Shown in pieces: positions 13,015 to 24,945 of a stretch of DNA of 64,000 bases. This DNA is from Artocarpus heterophyllus (Eukaryota; Streptophyta; Magnoliopsida; Rosales; Moraceae): NCBI GenBank assembly GCA_025403435.1, contig CM046345.1, positions 17,588,160 to 17,652,159 on the forward strand, in the 5' to 3' direction. The stretch's first letter is position 1. The number at the start of each line of letters is the position of its first letter. The translations under genes and the position numbers were made by a program. Below the pieces are notes generated by a model. That model worked only from the letters and a program-made list of their open reading frames with translations. It was not told the DNA's origin and did no database searches.

Positions 13015-13028
13015 ATCTCCCACTTGCA

Positions 13029-16000
13029 CTAAGTGAGTAAATATGACAAATTTTGCATTCCCATAGCTTCCACATACCTCTCGAACATTATCCCAGTAAG
13101 TGCCTTCGTAAATGGATTAGCTAAATTGTTCTCTGATCTGATCTTGCACACCGTGACATGCCCGCCCTCAACGAAGTCCTTTATCACATGATACTTTCGA
13201 ACAATATGCTTACTCTTCTTGTGAAATCTTGGTTCCTTAGCATTAGCTACCACCGCACTATTATCACAGTATAGTGATACTGCTTTATCCATACCAAGAA
13301 CTACCTCAAAATCTCCAAGGAACTTGCGGAGCCACACTGCTTCTTTCGAAGCATCACTAGCTACCACACACTCGGCCTCCATCGTTAAATCCGAAGTGCA
13401 ATCTTGCTTGGCACTTCTCTAACTGATGGCACCGTCGCCCAGAGTAAACACAAAACCCAAAGTCGATTTCCTAGAATCCAAACAGAATTGAATATCAAAG
13501 TTAGTATATCTTAGAGGAGTCAAGTCCTCACCTAAATATACAAGCGTATACCCTCGAGTCCTTATCAAGTACTTGAAAATATGCTTTACTGCAACCCAAT
13601 GGTTCGGTCTTGGATATGCCTGAAATCTAATTACAATCCCGACCGCATAACAAATATCTGGTCTTATGCAAAGCATGGCATACATGAGACTACCCACTGA
13701 CGAAGCATAAGGCACCGTCTTCATGTATTATCTTTCTTCCTCAGACTTTGGAGAGTCTTTCTTAGAAAGAGTAATTCTAGACCTAGATGGTTGGCCACCT
13801 TTATTAGAATCTTGCATTGCAAACCTCTTGAGAATTTTATCTATGTAGCCTACCTGGGACAAAGCTATCATTTTGTTCTTCCTATCCCAAAAGATCTAGA
13901 TACCAAGAACAAAATTAGCCTCACGCAAGTCCTTCATGTCAAACTGCTTAGTCAACCATAATTTGATCGATGACACCGGCCCAAAGTCATTGCCAATTAG
14001 CAGAATGTCATCTACATAGAGCAGCAGAAAAACCACCTTCCCATCCTTAATGTGTTTGCAAACACATGGCTCATCCACAATTTGTGAGAACCCATAAGTC
14101 TTGATCACTTGATCAAATCTTATGTTCCAAGAACGAGAAGCCTGCTTAAGTCCATAAATTGACTTTAGTAGCTTACAAACCTTACCCTCTTGACCCTTGA
14201 CTTTAAACCCATCTGGTTGTTCCATATAAATGGACTCATCAAGATAGTCATTTAGAAAAGCCATCTTAATATCCATTTGCCAAATCTCGTAGTCAAGAGC
14301 GGCAGCTATGGACAAGAGAATCTGGATGGACTTAAGCATGGCTATAGGCGAAAAGGTTTCCTCATAATCGATTCCTTCCTTTTGCATATAAACCTTAGCT
14401 ACTAGTCTAGTCTTAAAGGTTTCGACTTTTCCATCCACTCCTCTTTTTCTCTTGTAGATCTACTTACACCCTATGGGTTTTAGCCCTTCGGGAAGATTCA
14501 CAAGCTCCCAGACCTGATGAGTCTCCATAGACATCATCTCTGTGTTCATGGCCTCTGTCCAAAGTTTTGAATCAACATCCTCTATAGCCTCTGCATAAGT
14601 ATAAGGATCCCTATCATATTCATATGGTTCAGTCAAAAAGACTTCCCTATTGAACATATACCTCTTAGGTTGACGCCTGATCCTCCAACTACACCGAAGC
14701 CCCTCACGTTGTTGTTTAGGTTTGTTTGGTTTTTCTACACTGATCAGAACGGTTTCATTCAAAACCTCTGGAGCGATCGGATCACTCCTTAACTCCTCAA
14801 GCACCACTTTGCTTCAAGGTTTAAAGTCGTCCATGTAACTCTCCTCAAGGAAAGTTGCATTAGTTGAAACCATGACTTTAATTTCCTTTGGGTTAAAGAA
14901 ATAACCCTTTTTAGTCCCTTTTGGATATCCTACAAACACGCGAACTTCCAAACGTGCTTTCAATTTATTCGGATCCTTAAACAAGACATGAGCCGGACAT
15001 CCCCATATGTGAATATGGTTTAAGGATATCTTTTTGCCCATCCACAACTCGTGAGGAGTTTTAGGGACCGATTTTGAAAGCACATTGTTCAAAAGATAAC
15101 ATGCGGTTTGTAGTGCATATCCCCAAAAGGATAAAGGCAATGATGAATAACTCATCATGGACCTAATCATGTCCAATAAAATCCTATTCCTTCTCTCCAC
15201 TACATCATTCTACTGCAGAGTACCTGACGCAGTCATATGGGATAAAATCTCATTCTTTAATAAGTGTCCCAAGAACTCATTAGAAAGGTATTCTCCACCT
15301 CGATTGGATCAAAGTACCTTTATGGGTCTACCCAATTGCTTTTCCACTTCAGCCTGAAACTCCCTGAATTTGTCAAAGTTTCGCTTTTGTGGTGCATCAG
15401 GTACACATACTCATACCTTGAGTAATCGTCAATGAAAGTGACAAAGTACTCGCACCCTCCTCGTACCCGGATGTTCATCGGTCCGCAAACATCACTATGC
15501 ACAAGTTCTAGAACCCCTTCGGCCCTATTGCCCTTAGATCCGAATGGTCTTTTAGTCATTGTACCCTCCAAACAAGATTCACGTTGTGGTAGAGATTTCA
15601 CCTTTAACTGACTTAAAGGTCCATCCCTTACCAGCCTTTGAATCCTATTCAAGTTAATATGACCAAGGCATAAATACCAAAGATAAGTCTTATTAGAGTG
15701 AGAAGTTTTAAGTCTTTTAGAGTTGTTATCATTCATCTCAACATTAAGTAGTAAGTTCATCTTAGGTTTGATAAAATATAGATTATTTTGCATCCATCCA
15801 GAACAGATAAAAAATTTATTTTTACGAATCACCATTTTATCATTAAAAGAAACCAAATAGGAGTCTTTAAATAAACAAGCTATAGAAATTAAATTCCTTT
15901 TAAATTTAGGGACATAAAAACAATCTTGTAAAATTAAATTCCTATAATTATCAAAATAAAGGTAGACGTCTCCCACTACCTCCGCTAAGACCAAGGATCC

Positions 16001-16982
16001 ATCGCCCATCCAAGGTGTGAAGTCTTCATGTAGCAGACTTCTCGTTTCTTTGAACCACTATAGAGAAACACAAACATGATTAGTTGCATCGGAATCTATG
16101 ACCCAAATGTTAGTGGATTCCTCAACCAAACAAGTTTCTAAATACAGAAGATCACACATACCTCCTTTGGAAAGAAAGTCCTTGCAATGCTTCTTGATGT
16201 GCCCGACCTTTCCATAGAAGAAGCACTTAAGGTTCTTCAGGTTCTTCTTCTTTTTTTTTTCTTGCTCTCGGTGCTAGTAGGAGTAAAAGACTTCCTGTTC
16301 TTCGTCCGTTGCTTCTTGCCATTTCCAGAATTGGGGTTGGAACCAGAAGCAGCTACCAAGTTGGCATCTCCACCTGCAGGAGACTCCCTGATCAACAGTT
16401 CAAACTCCTATAACTGTTTCATCAATTCTGTTTAGGTCATATCCCGTCTATTGCTTAAATTAAAAGTAGCTCTAAACAGAATAAATTCCTTTGACAGAGT
16501 CTCAAAGACCATAGTCATCTGAGTTTTAGCATCGATGTCGACTCCATTGGTTTGAGCCTTAGCGAGATAACCCATGACCAACATCATGCGCTCCTTTACA
16601 GATTCCCTGGCCTCTGCTTACAGTTAAGAAGTTTCTGAAGCGCCCCTTGCCACTTTGTTATGGCCTAGCCTCCAAACATATCATCAAGATCATCCAAGAT
16701 CTGCTTCGTAGTCTCATAATCCTGATGTTGAGCTTGCAGCACGTTATTCATGCTAGTCATAACATAGCAATGAGCCTGATCATTAGCTTCTTTTCAACGA
16801 TCATACGCTTGAAATTGCTCATTGGTGGAATCTCCCGTTGGCTTAGCAGGACAAGGGGTTGTCAGGACAAATTTTAGTTTCTCAAAGGAAAGGACAATAT
16901 CCATGTTCTATTTTCAATCATTATAATTCTCTCTGGTTAATAGGTTTTTATCAAGTATCGATGATAAAGCGTTTTTAGACAT
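13029..16982 (-). pseudogene. Copia gag-pol polyprotein, broken (element A)
   Basis: Reading leftward from an ATG at 16982, the frame gives the Gag start MSKNALSS and soon hits stops (Trp codons changed to stops). A Gag CCHC patch follows around 16180-16230 and the protease region with a TAG at 16058-16060. Then come the GAG-pre-integrase HHCC region and integrase core (about 15320-16009 and 14814-15200), reverse transcriptase with FKTRLVAK, SIYGLKQA and the catalytic YVDD near 14000 (13896-14438), and RNase H with YCDNSAVVANA (13029-13382). Several stops and frameshifts separate these blocks, so no functional polyprotein is made. Domain order gag-PR-INT-RT-RH is diagnostic of Ty1/copia. The lineage within copia is not assigned. 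Confidence 0.92.
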
Positions 16983-18344
16983 TTTTCATCTACAATAAAG
17001 AATTATATACCAAACATAAGCAAAAATATAATAATAATTTAGTAAGATAACACAATCATTTAAAAACATACAAATGTGTTTATGTGTCAAAACCTTGAAA
17101 ATATCACAACCTTACAACGATAATTCCCAACTCAGAATTCAACAAGCTCCTAGAGGGTCATGCCAAATTCAATCAAGAACACGAATTCCCTCCTGATTAA
17201 TATATGTCATCCAAGACCCATATGATCCAGCATATATTAATAATTGTTTCTTTAGCCATTAATTTTATTAACAGAGCTCTTGAGGGAGGTTAATAATAAA
17301 ATTAATGTGAGTGTATAACCATCGTTTTAATATTTTTATCTATGATTTATAATCACCACCTAGGGGTGTGCAACCATGAATCATGCTAAAATACCTTATC
17401 CTCTCAGAGATCCAATCTAGTATATGATAGAAATCTCTTCCTAAGGGTTGGGACCACCATGTTCTTCCTATGGACCAATGATGGAGGCCATAGGTCCTCT
17501 CTTCGAAAACCTTTTCCCACTCAATCTTTTAAAATCAAGGTTTTATCTTAAGAAGATGCATGAACAATTTTAATATGAGCGGCACTCCCTATTCTATATG
17601 ACATGTTATTAATATACATGACAAATCATATTATAATGTAGACAAACAAAACAATCAAGCAAAGCTACAAGCAAAATAATAAATAACCGTAATATTATGA
17701 TTCTACCCTAGAAAATAGAAATCAAAAATTACAAAAGAATAATCGAAACATATTATCGATTCTTCATCCTTAAATTCTCAGGTTGCATCTCTCATCATGT
17801 AATGTCCATTTTTAAGTCTTCAATCCCATATGAATCGAATACTTTATATTTCTAGTCATATCTAAATTTAATATTTCTCAGAATTGTCTCAAAAATAAAA
17901 TTAAAACTGCTCCTTTTCTAGAAAAATTTTCATCTCTCTACTGGTAAGCCGGTCTGGGTGATCGGCCTACTGGTCATGACCCATCGGCTACCAATCTATA
18001 GATCGGTATGTCGAACTGGAAGTTCGGCCTGCCGTCAGAGCCTCCAAATTTTTGCCCCGCTGTCAGCCTGTCGATCTATGACCATCGGCCTATCGAACTG
18101 GATGGTTTGACATGCTGACCGAGCAAAAATCACCCTTTCTAGAAAATACGATTTTTAATGCAATTCATCAATTTTATTTTCAACAATTGAAAAACATAAA
18201 ATTAGAGACTCAGGAAATACCTGGGAGTGTCATCATCAATCTTCTAGATCCACCTTTTAGATCTGTTTTCTCTAAATAATTAATTAATTACAAAATATTT
18301 ACAAATTTAAAATTAAACAATAATTCCTAGACGAAGATGATAGT

Positions 18345-20510
18345 TGTTCGATTCGCCCCAAAATGTGTTTCTTCTTTAAACGGCGGACGTTTGTAATATA
18401 GAAAGGTTGTCGTATCCACAGGGAGGTGAAAATTTGTAACTCGAGAGATTGTTAAAAATAAACGATCAAAAAGGCAAGTGGTTATTCATAACAAATTTTA
18501 AAATAAAAGAGATATTTTTGTTTTTTTTTTAATTCAAAATTTAAAGCATAAAATTAAAATGGTAAAGCTTTAAGAATCCCTTGTATGTTTTGCAATTGAT
18601 ATAGAATTTCAACTCTAATTAATATTTATCTAAAGTATTTGATTTATTATATCTTATCTCATTAATTGCAAGCATATTTTACTAATTATATAGGTCAACC
18701 GAGTGCCACAATATAGCAAGCCATAATGCAGTAAGGGTTTTCCTATAAAAACTAGCAAAATAATCATCTCTCACTAATGATTTAGTGCACTAATTATGAA
18801 AATTATAACCGTTGTTACTCAATTATAATTAACATAATTTTAAGATAGAAAAGATAATAACAAATCAAAATTAATATATTCTTATGAATAAATTATTGCA
18901 TTAATTTCGGCAGCATCTCGACTTATTAATTGGTTTAAGAATACACTATGTCATCCTCTGTCTATAATAAATCAAGAATTACTAAGCATTTACTGTGTCA
19001 GTCTATGTCTATAATGTATCAAAAACTCAACTTAATAAACAAGCATGACTTCAATATTATTAATATTAATTATGCAACACAATTAAATTACATAAAAAAA
19101 GCATGACTGAATTTATGCAAAAATTAGACAGCATAATAATATTAATAATAATTATTAGAGACATAAAGATATAATTTATTCCACAAAATATAAGCATTAC
19201 AAAACAGATATAGAGATAAAATCCATACCAGAATACTATGCATACAAGATCATCTCTCTACCTCACCAGACTTTTTATACTAATTTAAGCATTATTTTAT
19301 TACCTAAGGAGATACTGTTGAGTCTAACTCAGTAGAAAGGAATAGAAGAGAAAGAGGGCCAAAGGCCCGAAGAGATGCGTCGTTCAAGGGGCAATGCAAG
19401 GCTATTTATAGCATTAAAAAATTACTGTTTGCCATTTTTTATTTTTATTTTTATTTTTTTAACGTTGAAATGCTTCTTCGGAGTGCAAGTTTGAGTTTAT
19501 AATCCAGTGCATCGCATATCACGGTAGCACAAAATAGGCTCAATCTATACCGTTCATTTCACGATCCAACGGTCAACAGGCCAGTGCGAGAAAGGGCCCA
19601 GGTGGGGCCAGTGGGACTGATAATAAAGACCGTTCGATCAGTCTTGGTAATCAGATCTGAAAGCTTAGAAAACCGCTGTAGTGGAGGCGAGCACATGAGA
19701 TTTGACACTGTCTAAGATTCCCTCTGACGCGCGTGAGACTTTTCGGCGCGTGTTGTGCACGCATGAATCATATTTCGACACGTGGACAACACTGCGAGAC
19801 TCGGCTGACGCAACGGATGACGCATTTACATGCGTCTTTTCCTCGGACGGTCACGATTAATTTGGCAGTGAATCCAATGGTCAAAAAATTGCCATGTGTC
19901 CCATTTAATTTAAATTCAAATTTTCTTTATTTTTTTATACATTTGATGTCTGATTTTATCCGTTTTGGTATCGTTTTGCTCCGTTTTTTCTCCAAATTTC
20001 AAATCTAAAAATCACAAAAACACTAATATTAATTATTTTACAAACATAATATTTACAAAAATATTTAAAATATTTATTTTACATTAAAACACACAAAAAT
20101 AAATAAAAACTGTTAAAGTTTCTAGTCTCTTACGGTTTGACACATATATAATTTTTATGACTTGAAAATATTTTTAGAAATTACTAAAAATATAATGAGA
20201 CATATTTACAACCTTAAAACACACTATCAAACACATTAAAACTTAAAATAAAATAACCGCATTACTTTTATGGTTTTAACTATTTACAAACTAAACACAT
20301 ATTTAACACACGGAAATGATTTTAAAAATTACCAAAAATATTATTAAACATAAAAGCATACTAAAAATACATTTTTAAACATATTTACACACTAAGACAT
20401 AAAAACACTAATTAATACAAAAATGCTACTAATTAGAGGATTTAATGAGAAATAATAGCATAAATAATTAATTCAAGCCTTGTAAAATATGCACTTTTAC
20501 AGTCTCATCA
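18345..20510 (-). mobile_element. Solo LTR (2166 bp) inserted in the copia A leader, probably Ty3/gypsy
   Basis: Comparison with the uninterrupted leader of element B shows an extra block bounded by TGTTCGATTCG (18345) and CTCATCA (20510). It has perfect 5-bp flanks ATAGT at 18340-18344 and 20511-20515. TG...CA ends and no coding content make it a solo LTR. On the minus strand it begins TGATGAGACTG and has a TATAAATAGCC box near 19392-19402, about half way along, followed by a CT-rich start region; that supports minus orientation. The CCTGTGGATACGAC string near its minus-strand end is, as I recall, typical of Tat/Athila-type gypsy LTRs; that assignment is from memory and tentative. Confidence 0.7.
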
Positions 20511-20791
20511 ATAGTCCGTTATCTAATTACATGAAAACCTAGATATACATCTAACCTCTAAGGAACCATAATCGGTATAAATTAATTAATTAATAAATAA
20601 TTAAATAACCAATTAATAAACCATAATTAATTAAAAAACATTCACCACATAATCCTTAACAACTTAAAAAATATATAAAAACCTAGAGTACCAACTCTCT
20701 ATAAAATTAAATTCAAGCATAGGAGAGATTAAGATTACAAAATTTATACATATAGTATGATCACAAACTCGTAAATTTATGTAAAAACCAT

Positions 20792-20804
20792 GACTCTGAT
20801 ACCA
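20792..20804 (-). other. Primer binding site of copia A (initiator Met tRNA)
   Basis: The minus strand reads TGGTATCAGAGTC two bases inside the 5' LTR end. This is complementary to the 3' end of plant initiator methionine tRNA, the usual primer of copia elements. Confidence 0.88.
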
Positions 20805-20806
20805 AT

Positions 20807-23800
20807 TGTTGAAAAAATAGTATACAACGAAATTTTAAAAATTTTATATCAAAGTATTTTTTAAAACACAAGTTTGACATGCTGTATGCATAAATTAACC
20901 AGATGTTACTAACCTTTGTGTGTCGAAAAGCTCCTGCAATTAGTGAAGAGAAGTAACGTTCCAGAAGAGCCTTAACCAACTGGCCTTCTTTACTATTCTC
21001 TATCCACGATCGGAGTGAGTGTGGGCTCACACGTACAGCTCTTCCACTAGGTGACTCTCATTCCAACCAATTGAGAGAACCCAAAGCAAGTATTCATGAT
21101 TTGTGAACAAGAGCTCTCAAGAAGTTTTAGATTCTCACCAGCAGAGTATCACTCTTAATATCTCAATTGATCTAAATAACTTATGTGACTTACTCCCTAT
21201 TTATAGAGGTTGGGTCTAGGGTCAGTCCTTATCAAATTAGGTCTTAAATAATTTGAATCAGAATCAAATTCAAATCAATACTTATAAAATCTGTGTGAAA
21301 ATACGTAATCTTATCCTTCACACATCGGCAGGCTGAACTAAAGGATCGGCACGCCGAACTGAAGGATCGGCATGCCGAAATGCCAAAAAAATATCTCAGC
21401 GAATTTTTTATTTTTCACCCGAGATTCTATAGGATAAAGTCTCAGTTTTAATTCAAATAACCCAATAGAAAAGTTATCTAATTAAAACAATTTTATCTAG
21501 AAAATCTCTAAGAAAATTAATGAATTCTTAATAATTCTACAAGTTTATCTTGATTTAATTTATTCAAAATTAAATCAGCCGATCAACAGATAAGAATTAT
21601 CATATCCTAATAATTCAACAAGTTTATCTTGAATTAATTTTATTACAAAATTAATTCAATCGATAAACAGACATGAATTATTTGATTCTTTCAAATTTTA
21701 ATCAATCTAATAAACCTGACATAAGTCACCAATTATTGAAAAAGCACGCTGTATTGTTACAGGATGTTGTGAGCTAGCAAAGGGGACCAAATGGACCTAT
21801 ATAGTTTAAGCTCCCGACAATTACGAAACCCAATATCCCAGATATACATTTCATAATTATCAACTCCAACGCTACTCCACTAAAAGCTTAGAGCTGCACT
21901 CTCGAACTACATAGAATTACGAAGCCCGTATAGCTAAGTCTCAATGACATATCATAATGTATTGAATCCCTATAGGATTATCCATAATCGGTTGAAGGAC
22001 AAGTTCTGTCTTACCTTTTCGATTATTTTTATCTTACGTTCTATTATCTCACCATCGAAAAACTTACCATCCAAAGACCATATACCAATCAGTTACACCT
22101 ATGTATCTAAATGGTTGAGCGCTTCAGTTTTCCAATTACAGGATAACGCGTATAAGAGGATATCACTACTCCTGAAGAGGAGCTATGGATTCCATATCTA
22201 TGAATAACAAGTCTACACTATCAAGAGCTATGCCTCCAACGTACCAGCATGTATACCACTATTAAGACGTGGGTGTCACCCTTTGGCACATCAAAAGACA
22301 CAAGTCAAGACAACGGGCCCACTATTCATCTCAGGATTAAGATGCAATACAAATGATTGTTTAAAGTGAATCGATTTGCCAAGACAGAATTATTAATCCA
22401 AATCAATTCACCTTATGTCCCGATCCAACACATCATCACCCATGACAACGTGCCAATGTTTCTATTCATAGAGTCCACCTCCGATGTGTTAGACATGTAT
22501 GCCCTAAGGAGTAAAAATGTAATAAGTTTTTGGAGATATTTTTATCAATAAAGAATTTGTTCATTATTTATATACCAAATCTCGTCTTCTTTAAGTTCAT
22601 ATTTGGTGAATGTATGTTAAGCAAATAATAGTCTGAGACTGTCATTCTAAACCTTAAGAATTGAGTATATGATGGACGGATTATGGAGAAGACACGATTC
22701 TTAAGGTGATAGTCTAAATCATATGATCTGCAATCGAAGGAATAAAGTTAGGCACTTTATTCATACAAAGATTGTTATGTTGTCTATATTTCTTTTGGGA
22801 GATAGTTTGTCTTGGCCATCGGAGGTAGACTCTGTGAATAGAAACATTGGCATGTTGTCATAGGTGACAATGTGTTGGATCGGGACATAAAGTGAATTGA
22901 TTTGGATTAATAATTCTGTCTCAGCAAATCAATTTACTTTAGACAATCATTTGTGTTGTATCTTAATTCTGAGATGGATAGTGGGGCCCGTTGTTTTGGC
23001 TTGTGTCTTTTGATGTACCAAAGGGTGACACCCATATCTTAATAGTGGTATGCATGCCGGTATGTTGGAGGCATGACTCTTGATAGCGTAGACTTGTTAT
23101 TCATATATATGGAATCCATAGCTCCTCTTTAGGAGTAATGGTATCTTCTTATATGCATTATCCTATAATTAAAAAACTGAAGCGCTCAACCATTTGGATA
23201 CATAGGTGTAACCAAATGGTATACTATCTTTGGATAGTAAGTTTTCTGATGGTGAGATAATTGAACGTAAAATAAAAATAATCAGGAAGGTAAGACAGAA
23301 CTTGTCCTTAAGCCGATTATGGATTATCATATGGGGATACGATACACTATGATATATCATGGAGACTTAGTTATACGAGCTTCGTAATTCTATATAGTTC
23401 GAGAGTGCAGCTCCAAGCATTTAGTGGAGTAGCGTTGGAGTTGATAATTATGAAATAAATATCTGGGATATTATGTTTCATAATTATCGAGAGCTTGAAC
23501 TATATAGGTCCATTTGGTCCCATTTGCTAGCTCACAACATCCTGTAACGACACGGCATGCTTTTCCAATAATTGGTGACTTATGTCGGATTTATCAGATT
23601 AGTTGAAATTTGGAAGAATCAAATAATTCATGTCTATTTGCTAGCTCACAACATTTGGTCCCCTTTGCTAGCTCACAACATCCTGTAACGACACGGCGTG
23701 CTTTTCCAATAATTGGTGACTTATGTCGGATTTATCAGATTGGTTGAAATTTGGAAGAATCAAATAATTCATGTCTATTTATCGGTTGAATTAATTTTGT

Positions 23801-24940
23801 AATAAATTAATTCAAGATAAACTTATTGAATTATTGGGATCAGATAATTTTTATCTGTTTATCGATTGATTTAATTTTGGATAAATTAGATCAAGATAAA
23901 CTTGTAGAATTATTGAGAATTGATTTATTTTCTTAGAGATTATCTAGATAAAGTTGTTTTGATCAGAAAACTTCTCTATTAGGTTATTTGAATTAAAACT
24001 GAGACTTTATTTTATAGATCTTGGGTGGAAAATAAAAGATTCGCGGTGATATTTATGCAGTAGTTCGGCCAGCAGATGGGGCCTGTTCGGCCTGCCGATT
24101 AGCGAGCGATAAGATTACGTATTTTCATGCGGATCTTATCAGATATAGATCTGAATTTGATTCTTATCTGAATTTTGAGACCTAATCTGATGAGGACTGA
24201 CCCTAAGACCAATCTCTATATAAAGGGAGTAAGCCTTATGAGTTACTCAGATCAATTGAGAGATTAAGAGTGATACTTTTCTGGTGAGCATCTGAAAACT
24301 TCTTGAGAGCTTTTGTTCACAAATTACAAACACTAGCTTTGGGTTCTCTCAATTGGTTGGAAGGAGAGTCACCGATGGAAGAGCTGTACGTGTGACCTCA
24401 CACTCACTCCGGTTGTGGATAGAGAATAGCAAAGAAGACCAGCTGGTTGAGGCTCTTTTGGAATGTTACTTCTCTTCACAGGTTGCAGAGGTTCTTCGGT
24501 ACACAAAGGTTAGTAAGATCTGGTTAATTTATGCATATAACATGTCAAACTTGTGTTTTGAAAATTACTCTGATATAAATTTTTTTTAAAAATTCCGCTG
24601 CGCACCGTTTTTCCAACACGATGGTCAAGACAAACCATCTCCCAATAGGGATATAGACACATAACAATCTTTATATGATAAAGTGCCCGACTTTATTCCC
24701 TCGATTGCGGATCTTATGATTTAGACCGTCACATTAAGAATCGTGTCTTCTGCATAATTTGTCCATCATATGCCCAACTCTTAAAGGTTTAGATTGACAG
24801 TCTCAAACTATTGTTTGTTTAACATACATTCAATAAATATGAATGTAATGAGGACAAGATTTGGTATATAAACAATGAATAAAAAAAATGTCTCTAAAAA
24901 CTTATTACATTTTTACTCCTTAGGACATACATGTCTAACA
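20807..24940 (-). repeat. 5' LTR of copia element A, split by a solo LTR
   Basis: The LTR consists of 20807-22486 and 24624-24940, interrupted by the 22487-24618 insertion and the second copy of its target duplication (24619-24623). On the minus strand it starts TGTTAGACATG and ends TTTTTTCAACA. It is homologous along its length to 11026-13014. Palindrome remnants lie near 21325-21380. Confidence 0.9.
22487..24618 (+). mobile_element. Solo LTR of the same copia family, inserted in copia A's 5' LTR
   Basis: It begins TGTTAGACATGTATG and ends TTTTTCCAACA, in plus orientation. Perfect target duplications CGATG flank it (22482-22486 and 24619-24623), and rejoining the flanks restores the host LTR sequence. 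A TATATAAA box is at 24217-24224. An internal tandem duplication of about 141 bp (units starting TTTGCTAGCTCACAACATCC at 23523 and 23664) makes it longer than the other family LTRs. There is no primer site or internal region, so it is a recombination product. Confidence 0.92.
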
Positions 24941-24945
24941 GAACG

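Larger units (their letters stand above)
16983..20806 (-). other. Untranslated leader of copia element A, split by an insertion
   Basis: The sequence from the primer site to the Gag start matches the leader of element B on the opposite strand: 17100-17250 matches 49080-49230, and 17280-18340 matches about 45950-47040. After removing the 18345-20510 insertion and one duplicated pentamer, the leader is about 1.65 kb, like that of B. A decayed palindrome patch (TTCGGCCTGCCG and variants) lies at 17945-18120. No reading frame of interest is present. Confidence 0.8.
11026..24940 (-). mobile_element. Ty1/copia LTR retrotransposon A, decayed, with two nested insertions
   Basis: A full-structure copia element on the minus strand. 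The 3' LTR is at 11026-13014, the polypurine tract at 13015-13024, the broken polyprotein at 13029-16982, the leader at 16983-20806, the Met-tRNA primer site at 20792-20804 and the 5' LTR at 20807-24940. The LTRs have TG...CA ends. Flanking pentamers are GAAGG (11021-11025) and GAACG (24941-24945), a target duplication with one change. A same-family solo LTR sits in the 5' LTR (22487-24618) and a 2166-bp TG..CA unit in the leader (18345-20510). In the stretch I compared, the two LTRs differ at roughly one base in ten or eleven, so the insertion is old. It is the same family as element B. Confidence 0.9.

Noticed and set aside
24353..24589. Conserved peptide starting near LTR promoters (SPHSLRSWIENSKEDQLVEALLERYF-like), recurring in all family LTRs
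   Set aside because: The repeated frame follows from LTR homology. It lies downstream of the TATA box in the LTR, has no known domain, and carries frameshifts and stops in several copies. A small LTR-encoded peptide cannot be excluded but is not supported.
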